A stretch of 64,000 nucleotides of DNA, taken from Purpureocillium takamizusanense (lineage: Eukaryota > Ascomycota > Sordariomycetes > Hypocreales > Ophiocordycipitaceae). How positions within the stretch are numbered: the first letter of the stretch is position 1; the number at the start of each line of letters is the position of its first letter. The DNA lies in contig NC_063069.1 of the NCBI RefSeq assembly GCF_022605165.1, forward strand, positions 1,426,001 through 1,490,000, in the 5' to 3' direction. Position numbers and translations under genes: made by a program. The notes below the pieces were generated by a model that saw nothing but the letters and a program-made list of their open reading frames with translations, ran no database searches and had not been told where the DNA came from. Below, one piece after another: positions 43,781 to 54,838 of this stretch.

Positions 43781-46700
43781 CTTGTTGTTACTGTTGTTGT
43801 GTGGGAAGAAACTGGAACGTAACCAGGGGAGGGGGAAACAGCTGTCGAGAAAAGCGAGTGTAGTGGGACAAGATGTTGTTGATACTCGAGTCGCCGGGAC
43901 CAGGAGCGAACGTAAAAATGGTCTTGCTACAGAAGAAGATCAAGTGAAGACGAACGAAAGACTCTTGTTGTTAATGAACTAGTGGAGCAGACATCTCCCA
44001 TCGAGGGATACCCCCGACGGACGGGGCAGTTATATACTACCATGGTCGCGGGAGGCTTCTTGTCAGACTCGGATGCCCTGGCGTAGCACCACCGCTTTGT
44101 CTAGCACACTAGCCAGGGGTTGGGAAGGACAATAGCATCGACGCTTCTTCTTCGCTTCGGCAACTTGATCCGGGGGGGGGCGAGGAAGGGGGGGGTCTCA
44201 GAACTTGCACAACGCTCCTCCTCCTCCTCCTCCTATTCCTATTCCTCGTCTTTTCCTTTCCCTTCAGCCCTGCCGGGATCACGGTGACTTGTTGACCGTG
44301 CCGCTTCAGGCGTGCTAGCGTCGACAGGCGTTATCTCGTTCAGCTGCAGAGACGGGCCTGCCTGCCTGCCGCCGCCCCTACACTACCCACGTCCATCATG
44401 CATGAGGTTTTGTCGGCTACCCACTACACTAGCCTTGATGATACTCTTCGCCTAAGCTTGCGGGTTAGTCAGGAACAGGGGCGGGACGAAACGTTGAAGA
44501 AGGGGGGGGGGGGGGTTAACACATGGCGTCGTGGTGGTGGTGGTGATGGTGATAGTGATGGTAGAGAAAAAAACGCGTGTGTGTCTTCAACAATGCTCGG
44601 CGTCCCGGAGCGGTGGTTCGCGACAAACGGTCAGGCCGGGGGACCCACTCTCGGAGGCCCGTGTCCCGCCCCGATCGGGTTGGGCTCGCGATGTGACCGC
44701 CGCTCGCCCGCCCGCCCTGAAACAAGGGGGCCCGGGGGTACATGGTGCGTACGAACGAACGGTAGCAGAAGGTTTGAGGCGGCGCGGCCCTGGAATTTAA
44801 ATGGCAGGTCGCGTGAACCAAACTTTATTTTGGTGGTTTGACGCTGCCGCCGCCGTCGCCTTCATGCTGTTGCTGCTGCTGGTGCTAGTATACTTTACTG
44901 CCCTCGTCCCTGGAACAACATGACGACGGTGATAATGGTGATGGTAACCCCCCCCCCCCCCAGTTCACCTTGGCCCTGCAGATACGAACTCGCTGAAACG
45001 CCGGCCACCCACGGACGGGTTCTTGTCGGTCGCAGCGTTCGGAGAAACGAAACAACCCGCCCGTTCCGTCGAGGGCCCGCGGCGGTGACAAAGGCATTGC
45101 ATTGTATGTACTGCATGCATGTGCTTCTTGCTGCAGAGATAGAGAGACAGAGAGACATAGCGCAGGCAGGTAGGCAAGCAGGCAGACAGGCATATCCCGG
45201 CCGGCATTAATTAATCAATTGATTGCTTAATGAATGAATGGCTCCTTCGGCTCTCCAGCCCGTGCTCGAACCTCCGACCCCACCGGGCACTTACACTTGA
45301 GCCCAGACACACGCACGCGCACGCACAGAGTCGACAACAACTACTATAACCCACTGTACTTACTACTATGACTACCGGCGTTCGGGTGAATCGTTGTCGA
45401 AAATCCACCCGCCTCAGGTCCATCGCTCGCGCCTCCCCCTCCCCCCCTTGCTACCGGTCCCTGGCGCGACTTGGCGACGAGATGACAGCGTTGCAACGCC
45501 AGCCCAGCCCAGCCCAGCCCAGCCCGGCCGGACATCTCAGCTCGTCGCCTGCCAGCCAGCCTGGCACGAGCGGATGCCACCCTCCCTAAGCGTCCGTTTG
45601 TCTGTCTGTCTGTCTGTCTGCGTGTGTGATCCCAGCGTGTCGCTTGTGTCGCTTGTGTCGCTTGGCGCCAGGGCCCCCCCCCCCCCCCCCCTTTCGAAGG
45701 GCCTGCCTAATAATTTACGTACTAAGTTATTCCGTCGTACATACTTACCCGACCTGACCCTGTCGCCGCCGCGAAACAGAGGCTCACACGCATGGCGTTC
45801 GCCGAGAAGAGGCTCAAGAAATGGCAGACCGGGATACTACCCTTTGTTCAAGGCAATGTGATGAACATGCGGAGAGAGAGAGGTGCTGGGCTGCTGCGAG
45901 CCCATGCTCATAGTATATGCGCTCGACGTCACATCGCCCGTCCGCAAGGAATAGCTATACTCGGAAAGAACCCCGATAGACGATGCCCAGCTTCATCATC
46001 ATCGCGGCCCACGAGATGCCACCGGCATTCCCGTCCAGTCCGTCCGTCCATCCTTTCACTCTGATCCGCCGTCAACTGATGAACAAACGAGACACACTCC
46101 GATGGCGGTCCCGCTCGGCCCTGACCCGAGCCCGCTCCCCCCTCTCCCCCCGCCCCTTTCTTCAACTCCTCCACCCATTCTCATACGTACAAACACCGTG
46201 CTAAAGAACTCCTTTCCGTGCTACGTACCTACCCACCTACACACATACTCACCCTGATACCACCGCAACTCCACGGCCCATACCTTTCTTCCTTGTGGGG
46301 TTGGTCCCTGTCCCGTCCCCTTGCGCAAGGCACCACCAGACATATCCCATCACCACCACCACATCCTCCTCCCCCACCACTAATAGCTAGTTCCCTAGCC
46401 CGCTCGAGCCTCCTCGTCGTTTGTGTCAGGTTCCGACAGGGCTGTGTTCATCTGGGCCGATCCTTTTTTCTTAGCATCTCGGCCTAGGCGCGCGCTCGCG
46501 CGCAAACCTTGTTGGGCATCGAACGAGCCCAGCTGAACCAAGGTGAGTGACTGGTTGACAGATAGGAAACGCAGTGGTTAGTAATGGACCAACATGCCGG
46601 CGAGCGTGCGAGCGCGAGCGCGAGCGGTCGTCTTGTGTGTCCGCGTGCGTGCCATGTGCTCGGTCTCGCGTTCCGAGGACTTTGTCGGCGAGGAACAAAT

Positions 46701-46894
46701 CTCCTTGGCTGTCGATACGCTCGTCCAGTTGGTATTAAATACAAATCCCCCCCTCCCCTTCTCTCTCCCTCTTAGTCGTCATCAGCAACACTCTTTCGTT
46801 CACATCTCTTCTTCCATATTTCCCTTCGCTCTTTGCCAACCACTTCTTACACAAGACGTAATACTCTCGTTTTTATATACCACCAGTAAACTCT

Positions 46895-46947
<53 letters not shown>

Positions 46948-46977
46948 CAAACACACACAAACATCACCTATCCCAAA
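43781..46977. other. Low-complexity, gene-poor region between two secreted-protein genes
   Basis: About 3.2 kb with no supported gene. It has many simple runs: G14 at 44502-44515, C14 at 44948-44961, C18 at 45674-45691, GTCT repeats near 45598-45620, GGT/GAT repeats near 44528-44560 and CTC repeats near 44218-44232. A TATA-like TTAAATAC lies at about 46735-46742. A CA-rich leader precedes the right-hand gene. Confidence 0.55.
46895..46963. repeat. CA/ACAA microsatellite in the leader of the small secreted protein gene
   Basis: An alternating AC tract broken by AAAC units, ending about 15 bp before the ATG at 46978. It probably lies in the 5' UTR. A leader with almost no G is unstructured, which favours efficient scanning. 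Confidence 0.9.
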
Positions 46978-47310
46978 ATGAAGGTCTTCGCCATCGTCTC
47001 CGCCATCATGGCCGCCTCCGCCTCGGTCGCCTTCGCCGCCCCCGCGGCCGAGCCCATCACCGCCGCTACCGACAAGCGTGAGACCAACTTCGGCGGCCTG
47101 CCCCTCGCCGGCATGATCCCCGGCGGCGCCAACAACCCCCTCGTCAACGTTGTCCAGCAGGCCCTCGCCGCTGGCTTCGCTGCTGGCGACATTGTCCTCA
47201 ACGCCGGGCCCTCCCTGCTCACCGACCCCTCCAAGGCCGCCGACCTCATCACCAACATGATGAAGCAGGCCACCGGCACCGTCGGCAACGTCGTCACCGG
47301 CAGCGCTTAG
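46978..47310 (+). CDS. Small secreted protein of unknown function, 110 residues
   Basis: Single exon. A clear signal peptide (MKVFAIVSAIMAASASVAFA, cut after residue 20) is followed by APAAEPITAATDKR, a short propeptide ending in a Lys33-Arg34 Kex2-type site. The mature 76 residues are Gly/Ala/Asn-rich (NFGGLPLAGMIPGGANNPLVN, then helix-forming VQQALAAGFAAGD) and contain no Cys. Codon use is strongly C-ending, as in highly expressed fungal genes, and the leader is CA-rich. I do not recognise the family. It could be an effector, a surface protein or an abundant conidial or hyphal product. The context AAAATG follows CCTATCCC. Confidence 0.8.
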   Translation: MKVFAIVSAIMAASASVAFAAPAAEPITAATDKRETNFGGLPLAGMIPGGANNPLVNVVQQALAAGFAAGDIVLNAGPSLLTDPSKAADLITNMMKQATGTVGNVVTGSA

Positions 47311-47905
47311 AGGGCTAGCCGTTGTCTTTCTTTCTCAAGGGCAGCGCGCGCGGTTCATGACATGGGTGCGTCGGGACCCCCAACATGTGACGGGCTTCTC
47401 AATCTGACCGTTTATATAGATTCCGCTGGCTAGTGCGTCTCGGAGTGGAGGACTTGCGAGGCCCAGGGGGCTCCTTACTATTATTTGCTGATGGATAATT
47501 GTTACACTCGGCGACCCTAGGGGTTTGCCTCTTTTCGTTTCCGCTGATGTGAGAGGTGTCTGCTGCCGATTACACATATACATATATCGATGAATAAGTC
47601 AATGCGCTACCACGTGTCCCACTCATGGTCTTGGTGATTCTTCAGGATTAATTGCTGTAAATATGACAGGTCTATGAACCTATACGTAAAGACGCGAGTC
47701 AAGACTCGCCGAATACGGCAACACTTGAGGCAGAGTGCTACCAGTCGGCATCTAGCAAGAAGGAAACACGTAAGACAAGGTAGCAACGTGAACAGCTATT
47801 AGAATATTGAACTAGTACATGCATCATAAGCGTAATTTCCTAGGGTATCGGGTCGGCACTCTCATCCATAGACGTGTTTCCGTCTTGCTCGGTCCAAGGC
47901 GCGGT
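47311..47905. other. Convergent 3' flanks (small secreted protein and CsbD-like gene)
   Basis: About 600 bp of AT-richer DNA without a recognisable product; it should hold both 3' UTRs. Confidence 0.5.
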
Positions 47906-48586
47906 CTACTCCTTGCGCTCCGCCTCGGCCTTCTTCTGCAGGTCGTGCTCCACGCCACGCTGCTGTGCCTTGCCGTCTGCGCGCATCTGATCGTAGTGCT
48001 CCTGGCCGGCCTTGTCACCGGTTAGGCCGGCAACGGCGCCGCCAAGGGTACCCTGGGCGCGGTTGGCCATGCCGGAGCCGAGGTCGCTGAGCTGACCCTT
48101 GGCCTCCTGCTGCTGACCCTCGAGATTTTGCTGGCGGCCAGAGTTTTTGAGAGACTGCAGAAAACACACGCGGGTCACGTTAGCATGAGGCCTGGAAGAG
48201 AAGAGGGGAAATGGCTCGCCGGTCGTATGCCGACACAACAAGGTACGCGCAGTCACATGCAGCAGTGAGTGAGAAAGACATACCTCGTTGCCGATGAGTC
48301 CGCCAACTGCCTCCTTGGCAGACCCCACCGTCTGGTTCCATGAGCCCTGGGTGCGGTTGGGGTCATCCTTGCTGACGCCGCCTGAGCTGGAGACGGTGCC
48401 GCCTGGCACCTTGAGGGCGGCCTGGGAAGCGTCGTGCTCGGCCTGGGCGTGGTCCTTGCGCACCTCGCCCTTGGCCTTGTCGCCCGTGTTGCCCGTCAGG
48501 CTGCCGATGGCGCTCTGGACGGCACCCGTGGCCGAGTCGACGTACGACTGCAGCGTCGAGGGAGCCTGGTTCTTGTCGTCGGCCAT
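47906..48586 (-). CDS. hmp1: CsbD-like stress protein (mismatch/cruciform DNA-binding Hmp1 type)
   Basis: Exons 48284-48586 and 47906-48154 (129-bp intron, donor GTATGT) give 183 residues. The protein is hydrophilic and made of CsbD-like units: a SAIGSLTGNTGDKAKGEV block near 25-43, GSWNQTVGSAKEAVGGLIGNE near 81-101, then NLEGQQQEAKGQLSDLGSG and AQGTLGGAVAGLTGD. These tandem Gly-Ala helical repeats are typical of the fungal proteins named after Ustilago Hmp1, which binds mismatched and cruciform DNA, and of bacterial CsbD stress proteins. In many fungi such proteins are abundant in conidia or under stress. DNA binding here is inferred from the family name only. Confidence 0.85.
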   Translation of the reverse strand: MADDKNQAPSTLQSYVDSATGAVQSAIGSLTGNTGDKAKGEVRKDHAQAEHDASQAALKVPGGTVSSSGGVSKDDPNRTQGSWNQTVGSAKEAVGGLIGNEVCLSHSLLHVTARTLLCRHTTGEPFPLFSSRPHANVTRVCFLQSLKNSGRQQNLEGQQQEAKGQLSDLGSGMANRAQGTLGGAVAGLTGDKAGQEHYDQMRADGKAQQRGVEHDLQKKAEAERKE

Positions 48587-49580
48587 TGCTGCTGGATCTT
48601 GGGTTTTTCTTTCTTTCTGTTGTGTGGTGGTTGAGGAATGTAACAAGGATTCTGGAATCGTTCTAAGCTGCCTCTGGTCAAGTGGTGGTGGTGGTGGTGG
48701 TGGTGAAGAAGAGAAGCAAAAGAAACTGAACAAGGTCGGTGGAGGGTAGGATGCCTTATATCATCCACCAAGCCGGAAATGCGGCAGGCGAGACTTGGAC
48801 GCGTGGACCGTAGACGCGCCATAGCATCACGGAAAGGGCAATCGCGATGGCGTTTCCCGCGCCAAAAGCCGAAGCCAAAGCCATGTCGATGGGCATCGGT
48901 GATGTCATTGTCGCCCGTGAAGCCTCTGGATGCATCTCGTGGCAGGGACGGAGGCCCGCTATGCGCCAGGGCTGTGACGTCAGAGCAGATCGACTGCTCC
49001 ACGCCAACCAACCACTAACTTACATCACCACCACCAAGACCAACATGAACCCCAGCGCCCGCTTGTTGGTGCACAGCACGCCATGTGCCGGAACGGCGAC
49101 ACCCTTTTGGCGCGATGCCGGCGCCAAACGGCCCAGGGCCAGAATCGATATGTCCATGGCAGTCACCCGCACAGCGGCAAGCGCCCTACATCCACACACA
49201 TGGGGAGAGCATTCGCGAGTTGCAAAGGGCCGCCATGAGCATGCGGGGGCATGCATAGGAAGGGTCCAAGGCCAAATTGACTGAAGAAGCAGCAAGCTAG
49301 GTCTGTAGAAGCCGTTATTGGTCATCGGGCCACGTATACTTGGCCCTCCATATCCGCAACGATACTTCACGATCCGATACTTCACGGCACCATGATAGAC
49401 AAAAACTCCGTTGCATTGCGCAACCCCCCCGGCATGCCATACCGTTCTGCCCTGTGTATCCGCGAAGAGGTATCGTAGTGTACATATTTCTCTGTTGTAC
49501 AAACCGCGTGGCTCATGCCGGCACTCCCTTCTCGGCCGGGTCCTGTTCCTCCGCCGTCCCAAATCCCCATCTCCAGTGGC
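48587..49580. other. Promoter side of the CsbD-like gene, 3' flank of nfs1
   Basis: About 1 kb without a supported gene. A GGT/GGTGGT run lies at 48681-48703, just upstream of the CsbD-like ATG. Confidence 0.5.
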
Positions 49581-51375
49581 CTAATGCTGGCTCCACTGGA
49601 TCGTGTTCAGGTCAATGCCCTCCTGCACGAGCTCCCAAAGCGGGCTCAGGTCCCGCAAAAAGTTGACGCGCTCCTGCACGGCCTTGAGCACGTAGTCGAT
49701 CTCTGCCTCCGTCGTGAACCGGCCGATGCCGAACCGGATGCTGCTGTGGGCACTCTCGTCGCTGTTGCCCAGCGCCCGCAGAACGTAGCTGGGCTCTAGC
49801 GAGGCCGATGTGCAAGCGCTGCCAGAGGACAGCGCAATGTCCTTGAGCGCCATCAGCAGCGACTCACCCTCGACGTACGCGAACGACACGTTGACGCAGC
49901 CAGGGTAGAAGGCGTTGCCGTCGCCGTTCTGGCTCGTGTGTTCCAACGAGAGAAGGCCCTGCAGCAGGCGATCCGACAATGTCTTGATGCGCTTCGAGTC
50001 ATACTGTAACGCGGTGTCAGTATCTGGGCCACGATCGTGAGACTGAACAAAAGCCAAGCGCACAAGGGGACTTAAAATCAGACAGGAGCTGCGATCAACA
50101 TGAACGGCCTTGTCACGGGCCATTCAGAAAGCCATGCATGTGTAGAGCAAATCATCCGCAAGAAAAGAGAATGGGTTCGCAAAACGCTGCATCATCAAAA
50201 TCACCGAGGTTACTTACCGCCATCTCTTCACTAGCGATACGGCAGGCTTCGCCGAAACCCGCCACCAGAGGCGGGGCCAGGGTGCCGCTCCGCAGACCTC
50301 GCTCCTGGCCACCACCTGTGATGATGGGGTCCAGACGGACCCTGGGACGTCTCCGAACAAAGCAGGCCCCGATGCCCTTGGGGCCGTAGATTTTGTGCGA
50401 GGAAATGGACATGAGGTCGATGTTCATGTCGTTGACGTCAAGGGGGATCTTGCCCACGGCCTGGGCGGCGTCGGTGTGAAAAAAGACCTTCTTCTCGCGG
50501 CACAGCTTGCCAATCTGCTCGATGGGCTGGATGACGCCAATCTCGTTGTTGACGGCCATGATGCTGACCAGGGCCGTCTCAGGACGGATGGCGGCCTCGA
50601 GGTCCTCCATCCGGATCAAACCGTTGTTCTGCACCGGGAGATACGTGACCTCAAAGCCCTCATCCTGCAGATGCCGGCAGCTATCCAATACGCACTTGTG
50701 CTCAGTCTGCGTGGTGATGACGTGCTTCTTCTTGCCGGAGCGGCCAAAAAAGCGGGCGACGCCCTTGATGCTCATGTTGTTGCTTTCGGTGGCGCCGCTG
50801 GTGAAGATGATCTCCTTGGGGTCCGCGCCGATGAGCTTGGCTACGTGCTCACGAGCCTCCTCAACCGCCTTCTCACTCTCCCATCCGTAGGCGTGCGTCC
50901 GAGAGTGGGGGTTGCCGTAAATGCCGACATAGAACGGCATCATGGCGTCGAGAACGCGCGGATCAACGGGCGTTGTGGATTGCATGTCGAGGTAGATGGG
51001 CCGCTGGCCCTCTTCCATGACGGCGGCCTGCTTGAGGACCTCTGGCACGAGATGGGTCAGTATCTGAGGCGGTTGAGGTGCGAGCGTGCGGCGCGACATA
51101 CCGGCCATGGGGCTCACTTGGCCGTCAACCGGCACGCCCATCTGAGGCGGGGGAATGTCGGCAAAGTCCTTCTTGTCGAGCTTGATGGCCGTCTCGACCT
51201 TGGCCTTGTCGGTTCTGGACTCGGAGACGTAGCCGCGACGCGAGGCCGCCCCCCTCCTGCCCGTCGCCACCAGGGCAGCGCGGGAGAGGGCGGCGCATCG
51301 CAAAGGTGCGGCAGAGGCCGGGCAGCTCACCGAGCGAGCCGACCTCCTCAGCGCGCTGGATGCAAGGCTGGCCAT
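49581..51375 (-). CDS. nfs1: Mitochondrial cysteine desulfurase Nfs1
   Basis: Exons 50218-51375 and 49581-50003 (214-bp intron) give 526 residues. An Arg/Ala/Ser-rich presequence (about 1-55) without acidic residues directs it to mitochondria. The PLP-enzyme core has YLDMQSTTP near 128-136, [21 protein letters not shown] near 191-200, [18 protein letters not shown] near 300-309, and the PLP Lys328 in [12 protein letters not shown]. The catalytic Cys450 lies in [21 protein letters not shown]. Nfs1, with Isd11 and Acp1, takes sulfur from cysteine as a persulfide and gives it to Isu for Fe-S cluster assembly and to tRNA thiolation. The C-terminus [18 protein letters not shown] is the conserved end of eukaryotic Nfs1. 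The intron falls between EEMA and YDSKRI, with the frame kept. Confidence 0.96.
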
Positions 51376-52835
51376 GGCTACCGCTGTGATGGCTGTGGTG
51401 ATGAAAGCGGAGGGTGCACGGGCGGAGTCGAGGCCGGGGGCGAGTTTATTTGAGGCCGACCGAAATGCGGTGGAAATTTGTCATTGACACAGGGCGTTGA
51501 TTCGGCTCGGCCACTCGGTGATAAGCACCGTCCTGGGGGTTCTGATTGGTTGGAGATGGCCGGCACAGCTTCCCCGCCGCCGCCGGGGCAGCAGGGAGGA
51601 GAATAGGTGAGATGCGGGCTTTTGTGTTCTGGGCGTCCCGACCCACAGCTGACCGCTGGAGTGGACGCTGTCTGTCGGGGCCGGGCGACGGGTTCGGGTC
51701 GCTGTTTAGCGGGGCGATACGTAGCAGGCAGCAGGGAACTGGCAGGCTCGGACGCGATCTCTCGGTGGACGTCAAGAGCGCGCTTCAGTAGGTGCTTCGC
51801 ATGTCTACTAATGCACCAGTGCGCGCATTGCTTGAAGACTCCATGGCTGGCCCCTGTGCATACGTGTGTATCGCATCATCCAGACAGACCAAATTGCGAG
51901 TGCTTTCACTCACGTCTTCGGCGGCACCATTCTGCACAGTGGCACGGCCGTGGCACGGGGAACCTGCGTGCCTGCCATGCCACGCTTGCTACCAGCCAAA
52001 TCATCCACGATAGCTGCAAACCTTCTGTGCCTTTGGTACGTCCATCCCGTTCGTTCAGCGGCCGTTGAGCGGCGCTCCGCTGGTTCATCGTGAACCGTTC
52101 ACGTAACCCAAACTGGCATGCCAGCCGTGACATAACGAGGAGCAGCTTTGCCAGCCGTTTGCGCTGCATGGCCCAACTCAATACCCAAACAAATGCAGCG
52201 TTCTCCTACCACCAAGTTCCTACTTGCGCGCGCTCAGGGTCACAGGTGAGGCGGTTGCTGGTCAGTGGTCGCTGACGCGCGCAGATCTCGCACTGCCGGG
52301 CGGGCTTCCCCAGCGACGGAGGCCACCTACGAAGTACCTATGCGTATGTTAGTACCTACCTAGGTCGTGACGCACCTCCAGTGACGACAGCCCAGCCCTG
52401 GAGCCCTTCATCAGCGGCCGGGCTGCCGCTGCCGCCCCTCCCCGGCCCCCGCGCCCCAGGGCAGCCTGGAAAGCCTGGGCATGCTCCACTTCCGGCCGCC
52501 CTGAGGTGAAAGGATGATGGCACATAGTTGTTCATGATCGCCCGAGCCCGGCGCCCGGGAACAGCTGGAGCGACCCCCCAGCAATGCGCCACAGAGCCTA
52601 GCGCAGACACAGCCACGGCCCAAGTCGTCACCATTGCAGGCATGGCCCGACTTTGTGGCCAAACGTCGCCGCTCTGACGAAGCTTTGTCGTCGGCTGATT
52701 CCGCAAACACTCAGCAACCACCACAACTCCCTCAAGGCGCGCCGTGGCTCCTCGTCACTGCCCGACCTTTGCGCCCTCTCTCTCCCTCGCTCGCCGCTCC
52801 CCTCCCGATCGTGCCGCCGCCGCATCATCCTCAAC
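51376..52835. promoter_or_regulatory. Divergent promoter region between nfs1 and the BAR-SH3 gene
   Basis: About 1.5 kb between divergent genes, with no recognisable product. It contains a TACGAAGTAC copy at 52328-52337 followed by TACCTACCTAGG near 52353, and a CT-rich stretch (52770-52800) just before the BAR-SH3 ATG. Confidence 0.5.
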
Positions 52836-54376
52836 ATGAGCTTCAAGGGCTTTCAGAAGACCCTGACCCGGGTACGTTGCCGTCGCCATAGTGCCCCTCA
52901 CCCCGAGCTTGTCCAGCCCCTCCGACCATCGTCATCCTCGCTCCGCCGGGGCAATACAAGACAAAGGGACCAAGACAAGACAATTCAATCAATGCAACAG
53001 CGTCGCTAACCTACCCGTTTTTTTTCTTCCCTCCCGCAGGCACCGCAGCAATTCAAGCAAAAGTTCAACATCGGCGAGCAGACCAAGGACGCCGTCTACA
53101 TCGACGCCGAGCGCCGTTTCCAAGAGCTCGAGACGGAGACCAAGAAGCTCCACGATGAGTCCAAAAAATACTTTGAAGCCATCAACGGCATGCTCAACCA
53201 CCAGATCGAGTTCAGTCAGGCCATGACGGAGATTTACAAGCCAATCTCGGGCCGCATGTCGGACCCGGACTCGATGAGGATCGAGGGTAACCCCGAGGGC
53301 ATCAACGCCTGCGAGGAGTACGAGGCCGTCGTCAAGGAGCTGCAGGAGACGCTCGCGCCCGAGCTGGATATGATCGAGTCCCGGGTCATCCGGCCGGCCA
53401 ACGAGCTGCTCGACGTCATCAAGGTCATCCGCAAGACGGCCCTCAAGCGCGAGCACAAAAAGCTCGACTACGACCGCCACCGCGCCGCCCTCAAGAAGCT
53501 ACAGGACAAGAAGGAGCGCACCCCCAAGGACGAAAAGGCCCTGTGGAAGGCCGAGGGCGACGTCGAGCAGGCCACACAGGACTTTGAGTACTTCAACGAC
53601 CTCCTCAAGGACGAGCTGCCCAAGCTCTTCACCCTCGAACGCGAGTTCATCCAGCCCCTCTTCCAGTCCTTTTACTACATGCAGCTCAACATCTTCTACA
53701 CCTTGCACGAGCGCATGCAGCGCTGCGACATTGGCTACTTTGACCTGACGCGCGAGATTGAGGAGGCCTTCCACGAGAAGCGCGGCGACATTCAGGAGCA
53801 GGCCGAGGCGCTGTCCATCTGCCGCTTCAAGACGACCGGCCGGCCACGGCCACCGAAATACACTCCCCGTCCCGCCCTCGAGGGCGGCAAGCAGCCCGGC
53901 CTGCTCACGGCCGGCCCCAACGCGACGTCCAACTCCAAAGCGAGCGCGTACTCGCGGCAGTCCACCGACGGCAACGAGCAGAACCCGCCTCCCCCGTACT
54001 CGACCGGGGCGGTCAAGCCCTCTAGCCCAGGGCTATCAGCAATCGCCGCCGCCAAGGCCAAGCCCCCGCCTCCTAAGCCCAAGCCCAAGGCCCTCATGGC
54101 CGCGCCCGCCGCGGAGATGGTCACCGCGCTGTACGATTACTCGGCGCAGGCGGAGGGCGACCTCAGCTTCCGGGCAGGCGACGTTATCGAGATTGTATCA
54201 AGAACACAAAATGAGAACGAGTGGTGGACCGGCCGGTTGCAGGGCAAGGAAGGCCAATTCCCTGGTTCGTCCAACCTCACACTCCCTGACCATGGACTTT
54301 GACGCGCCAACCTTTTTTTCTTCGTCCACGGCACTAACCTACCTCCTCTCCAGGAAACTATGTTCAGTTAAGCTAA
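52836..54376 (+). CDS. rvs167: BAR-SH3 endocytic adaptor, Rvs167/amphiphysin-like
   Basis: Exons 52836-52871, 53040-54264 and 54354-54376 (introns 168 and 89 bp) give 427 residues. The N-terminal BAR domain (about 1-240) starts MSFKGFQKTLTRAPQQFKQKF with the amphipathic helix, then long charged helices. A proline-rich linker (about 285-345; PPPPYS, PPPPKPKPK) follows. An SH3 domain at about 372-427 carries ALYDYSAQAEGDLSF, the WW of NEWWTGR, and the closing GNYVQLS, supplied by a seven-codon last exon. Rvs167 works with Rvs161 to bend membrane at the neck of endocytic pits and binds actin-patch proteins through SH3. The last intron has the rare donor GTTCGT; without splicing, the protein would lose the final SH3 strand. 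The length suits a short-linker fungal form. Confidence 0.95.
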
Positions 54377-54838
54377 TACAAGTGGCGGACTTCTCGAGAC
54401 GGACTACTACCCTGTCGGATTGTTGTAGCTCTCGGCGCATCGGCCCATGGGAGGGGGGTTTTATCTTTCTCCTTGTTTGTTCTTTTTGACTAGGCACAAC
54501 GATACAGTAGGATCCCTCCCCCTCGTTTCATCACCCACACACACCACCCTAGACCGCGGCAGGTATATCCAGGCAAAAAATGTCTACAATGCCGCGTACA
54601 CCTTTTTGACAGCTGTGAATGTAACACAATCAATCTACATTCGTTGTAAAATGACAAATGAGTCATCGGACAAAAGTAAAGTGCTCCAATTCATAAGGCG
54701 GAACACGCCTGTAGAGTCACCCTGGGGGCACCAAGCACATCGTGAGTGAGCCCAACGCCATACCAATGCCCATATATACCGCTCGAAATAGGTCTTGCAT
54801 CCTACCCAAACCCATCGCCCTCCAGATTTGCTGCCCCC
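54377..54838. other. Convergent 3' flanks of the BAR-SH3 and TINA-like genes
   Basis: About 460 bp, with no product recognised. The two genes converge here. Confidence 0.5.

Noticed and set aside
45255..45310. GGTTCGAGCAC on the minus strand, B-box-like
   Set aside because: No matching A box or acceptor stem upstream.
50395..51453. 352-codon frame antisense to nfs1
   Set aside because: Exact shadow of the cysteine desulfurase exon; rich in Gly, Val, Leu and His, without motifs.
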